Part shown: positions 1-10,199 of the stretch, piece by piece
How the letters are laid out: every line of letters starts with the position of its first letter
Numbering within the stretch: the first letter of the stretch is position 1
NCBI RefSeq assembly: GCF_029227915.1
Contig: NC_079885.1
Coordinates: 12,475,001-12,539,000 of the forward strand
Source of the DNA: Hydractinia symbiolongicarpus
Lineage: Eukaryota > Cnidaria > Hydrozoa > Anthoathecata > Hydractiniidae
Length of the DNA stretch: 64,000 nucleotides
Direction of reading: 5' to 3'
The notes under the pieces: generated by a model
The model's database searches: none
What the model saw: the letters and a program-made list of their open reading frames with translations, nothing else
What the model was told of the DNA's origin: nothing
Made by a program: the position numbers and the translations under genes

Positions 1-831
1 TATAATACATGTGACAGGTTCACATGTCTTCTCATTGTGTTTTTCTTAGATATTTGGCAGATCAGAATATACGAACTAGTTATTTCCCTTCATGTCGAAA
101 AGCATCGTAACATTTTTTCCGTTTTGTTAGTTCTCGTATATTTTACTCGCATAAAAGCTGGTGAAATATGTGACCGAAAACAATGTAAGATATCTACTAT
201 GTAGTTATTTTTAAACATACCACCACTATTTCATCTAATGTTTTTGTTGCATCGGCACGTTCGTTGATTTGTGATATTTCGGAAAAAATTCTTCCCGAAA
301 AAGTTCTTTCCAAAAAATTTCTTTCCCAAAAAATTTCTTTCCCGAAAGGTATAAAATTTGAGATGCTCTTGATGCCTCTGTTGGAAGCATCACAGCAGGC
401 TTTGTGAAGTATGTGTGAAACCAGCGGCAAGAAACCATTGAAAGGAAAACAAGACGTCTTATGTTGTATACAAAGATAACTAGGTTTTCGGTTTTGAACA
501 CCTTTTTGGTATTCAATATCGTACATTTTTTTATTCATTCGAAATTTCAAGAGTTACAAAGTTTTGATTGATCGTAGTGCTGTCATGAGTGCGAAAAGAA
601 CAAGCGATCACCGCAAATAGATAGGCGATTACCGTTTATTCAAGGTGGGCTGGAGATCCCTTGCTTCGTCATAGTGAAAAATGAATGGTTGTTCAGCACA
701 CAACCAAGTGTTGTTGGGACAGTATGAAGAGATGTTGTTTGTATGCACAACTCAAGAATGAAGAAATCTTAGAATGAAGAAATCTTGCGTCCATTCCTTT
801 TTCCTATTACCAATCCCTGGAATTTTTCTAA
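1..831. other. Non-coding stretch, no gene seen
   Basis: AT-rich sequence with only short ORFs that lack family resemblance and splice context. A short run around 290-350 repeats a TTTCCCRAAAAA-like motif. I see no RNA gene or transposon terminus before the target duplication at 832. Confidence 0.5.
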
Positions 832-840
832 CAGCCGCCG
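832..840. repeat. Left 9-bp target-site duplication
   Basis: CAGCCGCCG directly abuts the left terminus at 841 and matches 4191-4199 exactly. Confidence 0.75.
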
Positions 841-852
841 GAATTTGCTAAA

Positions 853-1075
853 TGACGTGTCTTACGTGTCAACGTGCCATACGTGCCAACAAAAATTGTC
901 GTGCCAACGTGCCATGCGTGCCGACAAAAATTGACGTGTCAACGTGCCATGCGTGCCAACGTGTCAAAAATGGCGATGTGCCAACGTGCCATAATTTTTC
1001 GACGTGCTATGATATTTTTACGTGCCACGATTTTTCGATCTGCCATAATTTTTCGACGTGTCATGAGTTTTTAGT
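853..1075. repeat. Left subterminal ACGTGCCA array
   Basis: About 15 copies of ACGTGCCA, ACGTGTCA and close variants, separated by short spacers such as AATTTTTCG. The array sits just inside the left terminus and recurs as reverse complement at the right end. Dense subterminal motifs like this commonly serve as transposase binding sites; that role is inferred here. Confidence 0.8.
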
Positions 1076-1792
1076 ACGTAGACTTTTTTGCTACAAATTT
1101 TCATTCAGAAAATGTTTTTTTTAAATGTTACCGAAATTCTCGTTGAGTCTTGCTCCACCCAGACACTTTTTTCTTCTGTCGCTATTTTGAGAATTGACAG
1201 AAATTTTTCGCAGTAGAAGATGAGAAAGAGAGAAGAAAGTAGATGTTAGAAGCGAGGTTAAGTGGAAGAATTTTGAGTGATAACGTGAACGGAACTTATT
1301 CTATAATTTATTTTTATACGCAATTTTTATTTGGTGGTTTCAGTTGGTTCTATTCTGCTTCTGTACGTTTATTCCTTTGTTAGTTTGTTGATATGGATGG
1401 AGTCAGGTAAAAAATTATTTATGATCGATGGAAAGCTTTTGCACGTTTTTTATGACACTTCGCAACTAATAACCATTCATACCGCCAATAAAAAAGTCAA
1501 GCAGTTTTACTGCAATTATCATCAATTAAAAAAAAAACATGTGAACGATAATTTATCCATCATGTACCTGCACAGATTTTCAAAAAAACAGTAAAATCAC
1601 TCTGTGCAAACACGTAATCATCGTTTTATGTAATTTTCTAGAGTTTGACTGTCTTCTATGAAAAATAGATATATTGAAAACGTAGAGCAAGTTTTTAATG
1701 GAAAGTCGTTGCAGATAGATTTAGGCAAGAAAAAACGCAGAAAAAACCAAAGCGTTTATTCAAAGATATTCAAACATGACCTAGTGCATTAA

Positions 1793-3322
1793 TTTTCGCG
1801 AGCATTAAATTTCGCGAATTTCGCGATTTTTTGGCTAATTCGTGAAATTTTTGGAAAAGGCCAATTCGCAAAAATTAATGCTCGCGAAAAGAAATTTTTG
1901 AAAATGTTGATTCGCGAAAATTAATGCTCGCGAAATTTTTATTTATTTATTTATTTTTTTATTATTACGTTGTTTTTTTTACATATTACATCAAGAACGC
2001 AAAATAAGTCCATTTAGAATTTTAATAACCTCAGTTTCTCCTTCCTCTTTATCATTTTCATTACTTTTTGTTTTTTTCTCTATTTTTTAAAACATTTTTC
2101 TAATGTCTATACCGTTATTTTTTTTCGACTGATCGATAACTTTTGGTGGTAGATCTTTTCTTTTGGGCATTTGAGGGATGTTACTGCTACTGCTCGAGTT
2201 ACCACTTTTCTTCATAAGCAGTTGATGAACGAAAATCACTTCAGCTGCCCTCAGATCGACCAGCCCTACTTATAATGGATGTTTTTAAGGGGCAAATGAC
2301 TGAAAAGGTTATTAGCACTTTACAAGACAACAATATTATTCTTATCACGGTTCCAGCAAACCTCACATACTTGTTCCAGCCTGTCGATGTTCAGGGTGGT
2401 CTGAATGGCTACGTAAAACGCTTTATGAAGAAAAGGTTTTAAGATTGGTATGCCAACCAAATTACTGAATCATTAGATATGCAGGTCAAGGGATTGATAA
2501 AATTGACATCCCCTTAAAATTATCGATTATTAAGCCTTTGCATGCGAAATGGTTTGTTGAAATGTACAACCACATGGCAAGTGAAGAAGGAAGGAATGTT
2601 TGTTTGAAAGGATGGGAAGTAGCTGGAATAAAGGGAACAGTGGAACAAGGATTCTGACACTTATTAGATCTGGACCCTTTCAAAGAAATTGACCCAATGG
2701 TAGGCGGGTTTGACTTTGAGATACGACCTACGTCGCTTCCAAAAATTCAGGAATGTTCCAAATGCGTGAGTGTCGATGTTTACAATAGTGACTGCTAAAG
2801 CGACGGAGACTGGATCGAGGAAAACGAAGAGACTGACTATAGAAACACGACACGTTTGATGATGAGCGAGATGACTAAACTATTTGTATATACACTGGGT
2901 TTTTCTATTAACGTAATACATTAAGCTCTAAATATGGTATATATACTTATCATGTAACTGATCACAACTTGTTCTACGATTTCAATTCTTCTCCACGTAA
3001 CCATGGTTTTTAAAGTATTATGTGAAATGTTATATATTATCGTTTAGTATATTTACCTGTATGGTTGGGTCGTATGGTTGACCGTATATCATTTGCCTTT
3101 AGAAACTTAAAAGAAATCAAACCTTGCATCAACTTTTTGCTTTGTTACTCTTCCATTCTCTACCTCGTTCCCAGGTCTTCTTCTCTCTCGAAAAAAAATC
3201 AATATTTTCAAAGAAGGCAAGGAGCCTTGAGAATGAGGTTGGTCCATTCTACCATTCGCGAAAATATATGCTCGCGAAAAATTTCACACTCATCCATTCG
3301 CAAAAATAAATGCTCGCGAAAA
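1793..3322. mobile_element. Nested decayed pogo-like element
   Basis: The left end TTTTCGCGAGCATT (1793 onward) is inverted at the right end (TGCTCGCGAAAA, ending about 3322). Further ATTCGCGAAAATTAATGCTCG-type subterminal copies lie near 1870, 1911, 3256 and 3296. Between the ends is a DDE_1 transposase remnant. I find no clean TA duplication, so the exact ends are approximate. It lies wholly within the 841-4190 element, hence inserted later or captured. Confidence 0.55.
2265..2700 (+). pseudogene. pogo/Tigger-type DDE_1 transposase fragment
   Basis: Translation from about 2269 gives LIMDVFKGQMTEKVI, then TVPANLTYLFQPVDVQGG, then GYVKRFMKKRF followed by an in-frame TAA and DWYANQITESL. After a frameshift near 2490 it continues IDIPLKLSIIKPLHAKWF and EMYNHMASEEG. 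The LIMDVFKGQ aspartate, the PANLT...QPVD block and the later SIIKPLHAKW block are typical of DDE_1 transposases of pogo-like elements. The N-terminal HTH domains and first catalytic aspartate are missing. At least one stop and one frameshift make it inactive. The reading is from family knowledge, not a search. Confidence 0.7.
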
Positions 3323-4008
3323 ACAGCGATCGCGCAGTTGAGCAAAAGTTTCACTTGCGCCGCTGACAGTTGCTTGCGATCACCACCTCCTTGATTCAAT
3401 GTACGAACAGCATTGGAAACTAGCACGTGAATGATGTAACGAAAGTAGATGTCTATGAATTCACCAAAAATCCTAGTATTGTTGTTATTAGCGTGAAGAC
3501 GATTCATATTCATCCGAGACAAAATACATTTTATATATTACGTTCTGCTATATATTTCATTAATTAAGCGAGTTGCATAATACACTTATTCTGTTTTTCG
3601 TGTTCTGTGTTTTTCCCTCCAAATTTTATAATCATTCTGAACCAGGCAAAGAATGCATATATTTTTATTTTTTATCTTTATTCAGAGATCTTAAAGGGCG
3701 AAATAAGACTTGGATAAAAGTTTGATAGTTTTCATTTTTTCACAATTTACTATCTTTTTTGGATAATTCTATATAACATTTATTATAATATTTTTGATCA
3801 AAATGGAGATGATTTCTATTTCTAGACTATTCAGTTCGTGTATTATTGTCACGTTTGTTTCGAGTTTTACTCGATCTTTAGGTTCGGTTTTGTTAAACTT
3901 ATTAGAAAATAGAACAATTCTACTAACATGGCATTTCTCTTATACCAACATTTCCCAAGATAACTCTCGTTTACAGAAATTTTTCAAAAAAAAAAAATGG
4001 CACGTCGA

Positions 4009-4178
4009 AAAATCGTGACACGTCAAAATATCATGGCACGTCGACAAAATTATGCACGTCAAAATACGGCACGTCGAAAGATTATGGCACGTTGACGTCA
4101 ACTTTTTTTGGCATGTATGGCACGTCAAATATTTTTGGCACGTTGGCACGTCGCCATTTTTGACACGTTGGCACGTCA
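4009..4178. repeat. Right subterminal TGGCACGT array
   Basis: Reverse-complement counterpart of the left array, with repeated TGGCACGTCG and GACACGTC units ending just before the right terminal repeat. It covers slightly fewer units than the left end. Confidence 0.8.
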
Positions 4179-4190
4179 TTTAGCAAACTC

Positions 4191-4199
4191 CAGCCGCCG
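4191..4199. repeat. Right 9-bp target-site duplication
   Basis: CAGCCGCCG immediately follows the right terminus and is identical to 832-840. Confidence 0.75.
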
Positions 4200-5341
4200 C
4201 TGGTCCAGCAACGAAAAATGATTGGAAAAAGAAACAAAAAAAGCTACGCCAAAGAGTGCCGATATTCGTAACTGCTTTCAAGTGATTTTGATGTAAATAG
4301 TACAATTGTTGAATAACATTGGATGTTATAAACATCAGAAATTAATTAAAATTTATTAAAAATTAATTAAAAGAAATTTGTTTTGTATTCTTTTTTCCAG
4401 AAGTTCGAAATAGGCCAGTGGAAAAGCAAATAAAATTTAACAGCTTAATTTCGCAAATTTGGGCGAAAATCGCGAAATTGAATACCCGCGAAAATTAATA
4501 CTTTTACTGCCGAAAACGGCTTTAGTACCGAAAAGATTACGTAATTATTAAAGAGAAACGTTAATAACAGAGATTGCGCATAACGTAAAATTTTTCGACA
4601 ATCTTAACAGTACTGCACTGCGAAGGTCAGGTAGAAAACTTCACACGAGTAGCACTACGAGTGTCCACGAAATGTTATTTGTACTTTAATATTATCAGCA
4701 ATATATTACCTAAGCACTCAGGATTTCCAATACCCTGGAAGGTCCGCAATGTAGCTAAATAAGCTGTATTATTAGGCCATAGCTAAAGCGTTTTCAAATT
4801 ACATACAATACATCTGAATGAAATTACAGACTCTACATGTAGGTATACATGTACATATACTATTATTATGCTTAAAAAGTAAACCTAACCTTGTTCTTCA
4901 AACGTACACAGTGTTTTGTCGTATTTTGAGTTCCGAAAAGATCAACGAAGCAACCAATTTTTCTGGGTAGAAAAGTTGTAACACCTATGGTCATATGGAA
5001 GGCGAATGTATAAATAATTCAAAGAACCAAAACTAATCCCTCCATTTAATTTTATCCAATTTTTTTAATTATTTTAAGTTATGAGAGGTGTCAAATACAA
5101 GCATATCCTGCTGAAAGATGCGCGACAGTAACAGTATTATTGAAATTGATTTGGGAAAAAATAAATTGAGGCTAAAATTATCAGACGTCGAAATATGCTT
5201 ATTATATGCTTATTTTTTAAAGTTTTTTGTCCCTGCTTTTTTCTGATCAGCAACAGCCTATAAAAAGGAAAATTCTACAGTTTACATAAAAGAAACGAAT
5301 CTACATAGTTGTTAAAAATGTTCTTTGTGATTTTGAGTGAA
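4200..5341. other. Non-coding stretch with a TTCGCG-rich repeat remnant
   Basis: No gene recognised. Near 4440-4500 the sequence is rich in TTTCGC/GCGAAA words and contains CCCGCGAAAATTAATAC, similar to the pogo-like termini elsewhere in the window, so it is probably an orphan end of another copy. The rest is AT-rich and featureless to me. Confidence 0.4.
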
Positions 5342-5812
5342 CGGTTGCGTCACATATTCGTACCAACATGTATTTAGCGATATTTTTCCGGTATTACTAG
5401 GTTGCATTGCTTTTAGAAGTGAAACGATTGACCGTGGAATCTTATTGAATTGATTTTGGACTTTAACCTTATAAATGTGATAAATAAGACAATTGGACTC
5501 CAAGAAATAACATTCTTCTCACTTTGGTATGACTGCAGGAACTCCGCTGTTACACTAGACTCTCTGTTAGCTCTTTACTTAAATATTTAGTTCGATAAGT
5601 CATTCTTTACACAGGGACCAATCCAAGCCGTTAACGCGCATTGAGGAAAGGGAGACAGTTTCAAAAACTACATTTCATTGACTTTCTAACGGTATCAGTC
5701 CGTTTGAGTTACAACGATTGCGTCACATATTCGTACCATCATGTATTTAGCGATATTTTTCCGATATTATTAGGTTGCATTGCTTTTAAAAGTGAAACTA
5801 TTGACCGTGGAC
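5342..5812. repeat. Direct repeat pair of about 98 bp, 373 bp apart
   Basis: 5342-5439 and 5715-5812 share a near-identical block running from GCGTCACATATTCGTACC through AGCGATATTTTTCCG to ATTGACCGTGGA. The flanks differ, so this is either a small tandem duplication or two copies of one dispersed repeat. Short ORFs across both copies are not supported as genes. Confidence 0.7.
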
Positions 5813-5832
5813 CTAATTGTACGATGTTTAAT

Positions 5833-5950
5833 ACTTTAGGGCAGAAACTTTCGGATTTTTTCGCGCTTTTGGCCCTTTCTCGCAAAAGGTTTCGCCTTCG
5901 AAAATTTCAAACAGCAAAACGCAAAAGTTTTTTCACGCGAAAAAATCTTT
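5833..5950. repeat. Dispersed TTCGCG repeat, copy 1
   Basis: Contains AGCAAAACGCAAAAGTTTTTT and neighbouring CGCGAAA-rich sequence, which aligns with AGCAAAACGCGAAAGTTTTT at about 56365 in the last large intron of the RPGRIP1L gene. It looks like a short fragment of a repeat family related to the pogo-like TTCGCG ends. Confidence 0.5.
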
Positions 5951-6045
5951 TTCAAGAAGATTTAATACTTAATATTATTAATACGTATTTAGTTTTTTTG
6001 GCCAAATCTTCGACCGAAATAGTACAGATACTACTGTACTATTTT

Positions 6046-6190
6046 ACTGGTCGTTAGCCCGTGGAAAATCCACGGGTTCGCCCGTCCTATTTATACCGCA
6101 TTGCGTGCTTCTCGCTATTGCGCAGCTAAGCTACCATTTTGCGTGACAGACAGACAGACAGACGTATACGGGTATTATTGCGCCCGCCGA
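6046..6190 (-). mobile_element. Helitron-like 3' end, copy 1
   Basis: Read on the minus strand, the segment runs from a CAGACAGACAGAC-containing block to a hairpin CCCGTGGATTTTCCACGGG (6058-6076), then CTAACGA and CCAG. Two further copies at about 8021 and 19572 end CTAG followed by T. A short hairpin a few bases before CTRR, next to T, is the Helitron 3' signature; here the CTAG has drifted to CCAG. No Rep/helicase coding is present. Assignment to Helitrons is inference. Confidence 0.5.
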
Positions 6191-6814
6191 AGGGGCGCAC
6201 ATTTAGTACATTTAGTTTAGCACATTTAGTGTTTTGGGTGAGTAAAATAACTTCTAAAGGAACCTTTGTGAGGCTACTATCAGGTATTTTTGCGGTCAGA
6301 ATGTTCTCCTTCGTTGCTCTCCGATGGGGGACAAAGTGGACTTTTCACAGTCAAACCTTCACAGTAGCATGGCAAAAATTAAGCAGTATCTAAAACATAT
6401 TAAAGATTTTACTAAAAAAAAGAATTCCTTGAAAAACCCAGTATTGTGTTTATGAAGGTTTCACCACAAAAACATTATGATTACGGCATTTGTACTCCAT
6501 TTCATAATGTCTGCTTAACCGGCTCGTGATTGGTTGACACGAATCCGACCTCAAGAATATATATAAAAAGATATTTGTTGAATCATAAAAAAATATTGTT
6601 CTTCGTTGCACGGAACAGTCAAGTTGAACTGATAAATTAACCAATAACATAACATAGTTAGCCGTTGCAGTACAACTAGACGCTACCCACAGTAGGTTAC
6701 AGGTTTCTTTGTTTTGTTCACTTTTTCATGTTTTTTCTTGAAATTATAATATGATGTTGTTGATTTATCAAATCTAACAAATTTATTAATTGAGTGTCTA
6801 CCCTTTTTTGTATC
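6191..6814. other. Non-coding stretch
   Basis: No gene or clear repeat boundary seen. The first bases continue the proline-codon-like GCGCCCGCCGAAGGGGCG block that follows the Helitron-like segment. Confidence 0.4.
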
Positions 6815-7535
6815 AACTTGTTGAATTCAATCGGAAAAAAATGACCAATCAATTTCCTCGATAATAAACAATCAAATTTGTATAATTCAATAAATAGATT
6901 TCGACAAAATAAGTCCTGTATTGTCCACGGGTTTGAAAATCTTGTATCTCCTGCTTAATATTTTACTTGTTTAACAATGATATCAAAGCCAGCTTGACTA
7001 AATTTATATATATACATTTATTTATATAGTATACCTTTTGTGCATCACATGGCATTGATTTGAATTTTTTTAATAAATTCTAACTTTAAATCAGAGAAGT
7101 AGACATTAATTAAACAACCTAGTATTAATTCAGTTCTGGTAAAATTGTATTCTTCTTTCTCAATTTTAAATATACTTTCTTTTTCAGATCACCTGTTATC
7201 AAACGAGAGAAATTTTTAAGGATTTTATTGGTAACTTAACGGAGTAATAATTCATTGAAATTGAAATTGTTCAGAAGTTTTTATATATATTCGAATCGTG
7301 AATTTCATACATCCTGTATCCTGGAATTTTCAGAATTTTTCAGATCGAGATCAGTTATAAAAAATCCAGTTAAAGTTTTAACTATTGTTTTAGAATATAT
7401 ATTATATATATGTAAAAAAAAATACTTATGATGTGTTTATATACTTCATTGTTCTCCGTTTTTAAAGTCTACTTCAAATTTCAGAATCTTTTAGGCTAAT
7501 GACGGAAATCTCCAAGTCGCAGAGCTTTTTATTTA
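6815..7535. repeat. Dispersed repeat A, copy 1
   Basis: This region aligns with 59130-59930 in intron 37 of the RPGRIP1L gene. Shared landmarks in the same order are TACTTGTTTAA, GCCAGCTTGA, TTGTGCATCACA, GGCATTGATTTG, GGTAAAATTGTATTCTT, and the end block GGGCTAATGACG/AGGCTAATGACG followed by AAATCT and CAAG. No coding potential is visible, so it behaves like a non-autonomous dispersed element. Boundaries are approximate. Confidence 0.7.
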
Positions 7536-9060
7536 AAAATTTTCCCCTGGGCAATAAGCTTATTCACAAGCCTCTATGCAATTCCGTACTGCATTTCTAT
7601 CATATTCGTTATCGCGCAGAACCAAAATTTTTTCGGCGGAAAATGTTTCAGCAGAATAGCTTTCGGACACAATTTGTTATTTCAGCACAAGAATTTTTCG
7701 GAGGTTTGATAAGTCAAAAATGTATTCGTAAGTCTTTTGAACGAATTTTAACCAAAATTCAAAAGCAATGATTACGTGAAATTACACAACAAGAAGGCTA
7801 GAGGCGTTTAAAGTGTACATATATTTAATCAAGATCTAACTTTATAGATAGAGCCTTAGCCAAATGTGAAAATAACGAAAATAATAAGTTCTAACTGCAG
7901 TTTTTATAGATTTCAAACGTCCACCATTTTCCATTTTAAATCCCGCTCTAAATTTGAATGTTTGAAATTGTTATTAGCAGTTCGGGGCGCATTAGTGGTA
8001 ACTATGGCTAGTAACATAGACTAGTCGTTAGCCCGTGGAAAACCCGTGGGTGGAAAGACCAAAAGTTATAGGATCAACATATTTAAGTAAAAAATTCCAA
8101 CCTCTCCCAAAACCAAAAAAATCGGTGTTTTCGGGAAGAGTCGGTTTGGCTGCTGAAAAAAAAAGTTTTCATCCATAATCAACATTTGTCTCTCAAAAAG
8201 AAGAAAATCATGCGACGTCTGTGGATGAAGAGTTCCCTGAATACGATCCATCTGTCATTACCAATGGAGCAGGAGCAGTTTAATGACGCTGCTGCTCAAC
8301 TACCAATAAAATCTGTAATAAGTGCGTCTAAAGGAAGCCATATTTAATGCCGAAGTATTTTAAATAAGAGTTAATTTTAAAATTTTAAACCACGGAATGG
8401 CATTTTGGATAAAGCATCTTCCCAGCAAGGGGCAACCAACAAAATGTAAGCACTTTTAGTCATGGCCGCACACGGAATGTTCTGGCCACACGAAAAGTAC
8501 ACTCTCTGTTCAGATTGGTCATTTAATTGACAGAGATTAAAATAAAGCATCTTCATTGGCTTTCCCAAAAATGGAATTTTCCGAGAGTTTAGCCTGGACA
8601 AAAACTTAACAGCGTCCGGGCTTTGCGCTGTCTTTCTCTATCTATCTCCCATCAGGCGATTTTAAAGATTCCGCCCCACGAAAAAAATATTTTTATTTTT
8701 ATTACTGAAGTTAGTAAACTAATTCATGAGTAAAGATAAAGAAAATAAGATTTGTAAACAAAGCTGAAACCTCCATATTGCATGTTCGATTTGTTGTTGA
8801 AAGTTTCCGGTCTGTGTATTTATCAAATTTGGCGCCATCTCATCACAACAAGCTTCATCGTTCGAAGTTGGATATATGTTGTGAAAAAGCGAACCAAATT
8901 ACGAAAATAATATTATTTTGGCTGTGAAAGATGTTTATAAAGTTCCAAGAAGTATAACGAAGATTATAAAATGCTGGCAATACGATCGATAAATAATTGC
9001 AGTTTGTTTTTGTTTAGTGATGTCTTCCCTTTTAAAACTACAGTATTTGCAGATACAACT
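7536..9060. other. Non-coding stretch between repeats
   Basis: No gene recognised. It contains the short Helitron-like end at 8021-8050. ORFs on the minus strand near 8066-8251 and 8377-8601 lack recognisable domains. Confidence 0.4.
8021..8050 (-). mobile_element. Helitron-like 3' end, copy 2 (fragment)
   Basis: On the minus strand: a CCCACGGG...CCACGGG hairpin, CTAACGA, then CTAG followed by T. It matches the terminal 30 bases of the copies at 6046 and 19572. The body of the element is not preserved. Confidence 0.5.
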
Positions 9061-9065
9061 TTCCA

Positions 9066-9965
9066 TGATTTGACCAAATTTCGCATTGCTTCAAGAAAGT
9101 TAATTTTTAGTGCTTGATTTGACGCTTCACCACATTAGAACGATAAAATGCTTTCAATGATAGGTCATTGAAAGCATTTGACACCTTGATCCATAGGTTA
9201 AGTTTTGGATGTGGTATTTGATGGCAAAAATACCAACTCTATAGCTTCAAGATTTTCAACTTCGGAGTGTGCAGTGTGAAGAGTCGTCCAAGATTTTTGC
9301 TAGGTTTTGTATTGACAAGGAAGGTTTTTCTTCCTTTAAAGCATCATGGACTTCTTGACTTGCCAATCCCTAACATTGGCAATTTTTCACCAATGGAATT
9401 TCCCGGTGCAAAGCCAGTTAAACGTACTTTGCTGAATTTTCCACCAGCACATCGTTCACCTTTAAGATGCAAGGTACTTTTTGGCAGCTGCTGATAGAAT
9501 AAACAAAATTTGTCAGCATTAAAAATGTCCTTCAATTTATATCTTGACAGCATTGTTCTCCTGATATGGTACGATGTACAATGTTATTTCTATTTTTCCA
9601 GCGATCAAGCCATCCTTCAGATGCCTTAAAATCTGTTATATTGAGCTGTTTCGAAAATTCCAAAGCTTTTCTCGGATTTGTTAAGTCACTGATGGGCACG
9701 TTTCTTCCACGAGTGTTCATGAACCATTTATACACAGCTTTATCAATGTAATCGTGTCTTTTGTCTCTTAGCGCCATTTTGGCCACATTTACTTATTATT
9801 GCGTTTTTGTTTTTGATCCAGTAAGTTAAGGTGTTTGGCAGGACACTATACTTTTCAGCGATGCGAGTTTTTGTTGTTCCTTTTTCTTCAAGTTCTTTCA
9901 ATGCTTGATACTTTTCCTTGATGGTAAAGAGAGCACTTTCTTCCTTGACGTTGCCATGTTGAAAT
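9066..9965 (-). pseudogene. Tigger-like transposase pseudogene
   Basis: Minus-strand reading gives, in order, a CENP-B N-type helix-turn-helix (about 9810-9960; IKEKYQALKELEEKG then TRIAEKYSVL), a Tc5/CENP-B-type DNA-binding domain (9532-9786; KALEFSKQLNITDFKASEGW), the start of a DDE_1 domain (about 9255-9553; IFNADKFCLFYQQLP, LHLKGERCAGGKFSKVRL, GEKLPMLGIGKS), and after a deletion ELVFLPSNTTSKT-stop-PMDQGV (about 9180-9240). The first catalytic aspartate is visible in IFNAD. The segment with the second aspartate is deleted, and there are frameshifts and stops, so it is dead. The order of domains is that of Tigger/jerky-type pogo transposases. Confidence 0.8.
9146..9179. repeat. Hairpin inside Tigger pseudogene
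   Basis: AAATGCTTTCAATGA (9146-9160) and its perfect reverse complement (9165-9179) are separated by TAGG. On the transposase strand the downstream arm reads in frame as SLKAFYRSNVVK, which fits the family. The other arm, next to PMDQGV, is an inverted copy. Confidence 0.8.
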
Positions 9966-10045
9966 GTGACTGCTCATGAAAATATTTTCGAAAGTTTTGA
10001 AAATGATGTCATTGCATTGAGATCAAAACAAAACGCAATCTAGGA

Positions 10046-10120
10046 TTTAACCCTCTAGCCGGAAGATATGTAAACCAGAGCCTTCAAAAACGAATTTGTG
10101 ACGAACAAAGTAAATGATTG
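10046..10120 (+). pseudogene. LINE ORF2 C-terminal fragment, small
   Basis: Encodes FNPLAGRYVNQSLQKRI, near-identical to the ...LAGEYVNQSLKKAF stretch at about 11000-11045. It is a separate small piece of the same retroelement family lying just upstream of the larger remnant. Confidence 0.6.
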
Positions 10121-10199
10121 GATTGACGAAATATCGACCCTATCCGAAATTGCAAAGTTTGCTCCGCAGGAAACATAAACTCGTTTTACAAGCGGATAT

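Larger units (their letters stand above)
841..4190. mobile_element. DNA transposon with 9-bp TSD, MULE-like
   Basis: The element begins GAATTTGCTAAATGACGTG and ends with the inverted CACGTCATTTAGCAAACTC, one mismatch in this part. It is flanked on both sides by CAGCCGCCG (832-840 and 4191-4199), a 9-bp target-site duplication. Inside each terminus lies an array of ACGTGCCA-type motifs in inverted orientation, giving inverted terminal regions of roughly 200 bp. A 9-bp duplication with long inverted ends is typical of Mutator-like elements; that family assignment is inference because no MULE transposase is visible. The only transposase remains inside belong to a nested pogo-like element, so this copy looks non-autonomous or gutted. 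Confidence 0.75.

Noticed and set aside
853-1075. Regularly repeated words resembling a CRISPR array
   Set aside because: Units are short and irregular, inverted at the other transposon end, and the DNA is eukaryotic.
852-1124. Cys/His-rich ORF that could pass for a zinc-finger protein
   Set aside because: It is a reading of the ACGTGCCA subterminal array; the cysteines come from TGCCA/TGTCA units in every frame.
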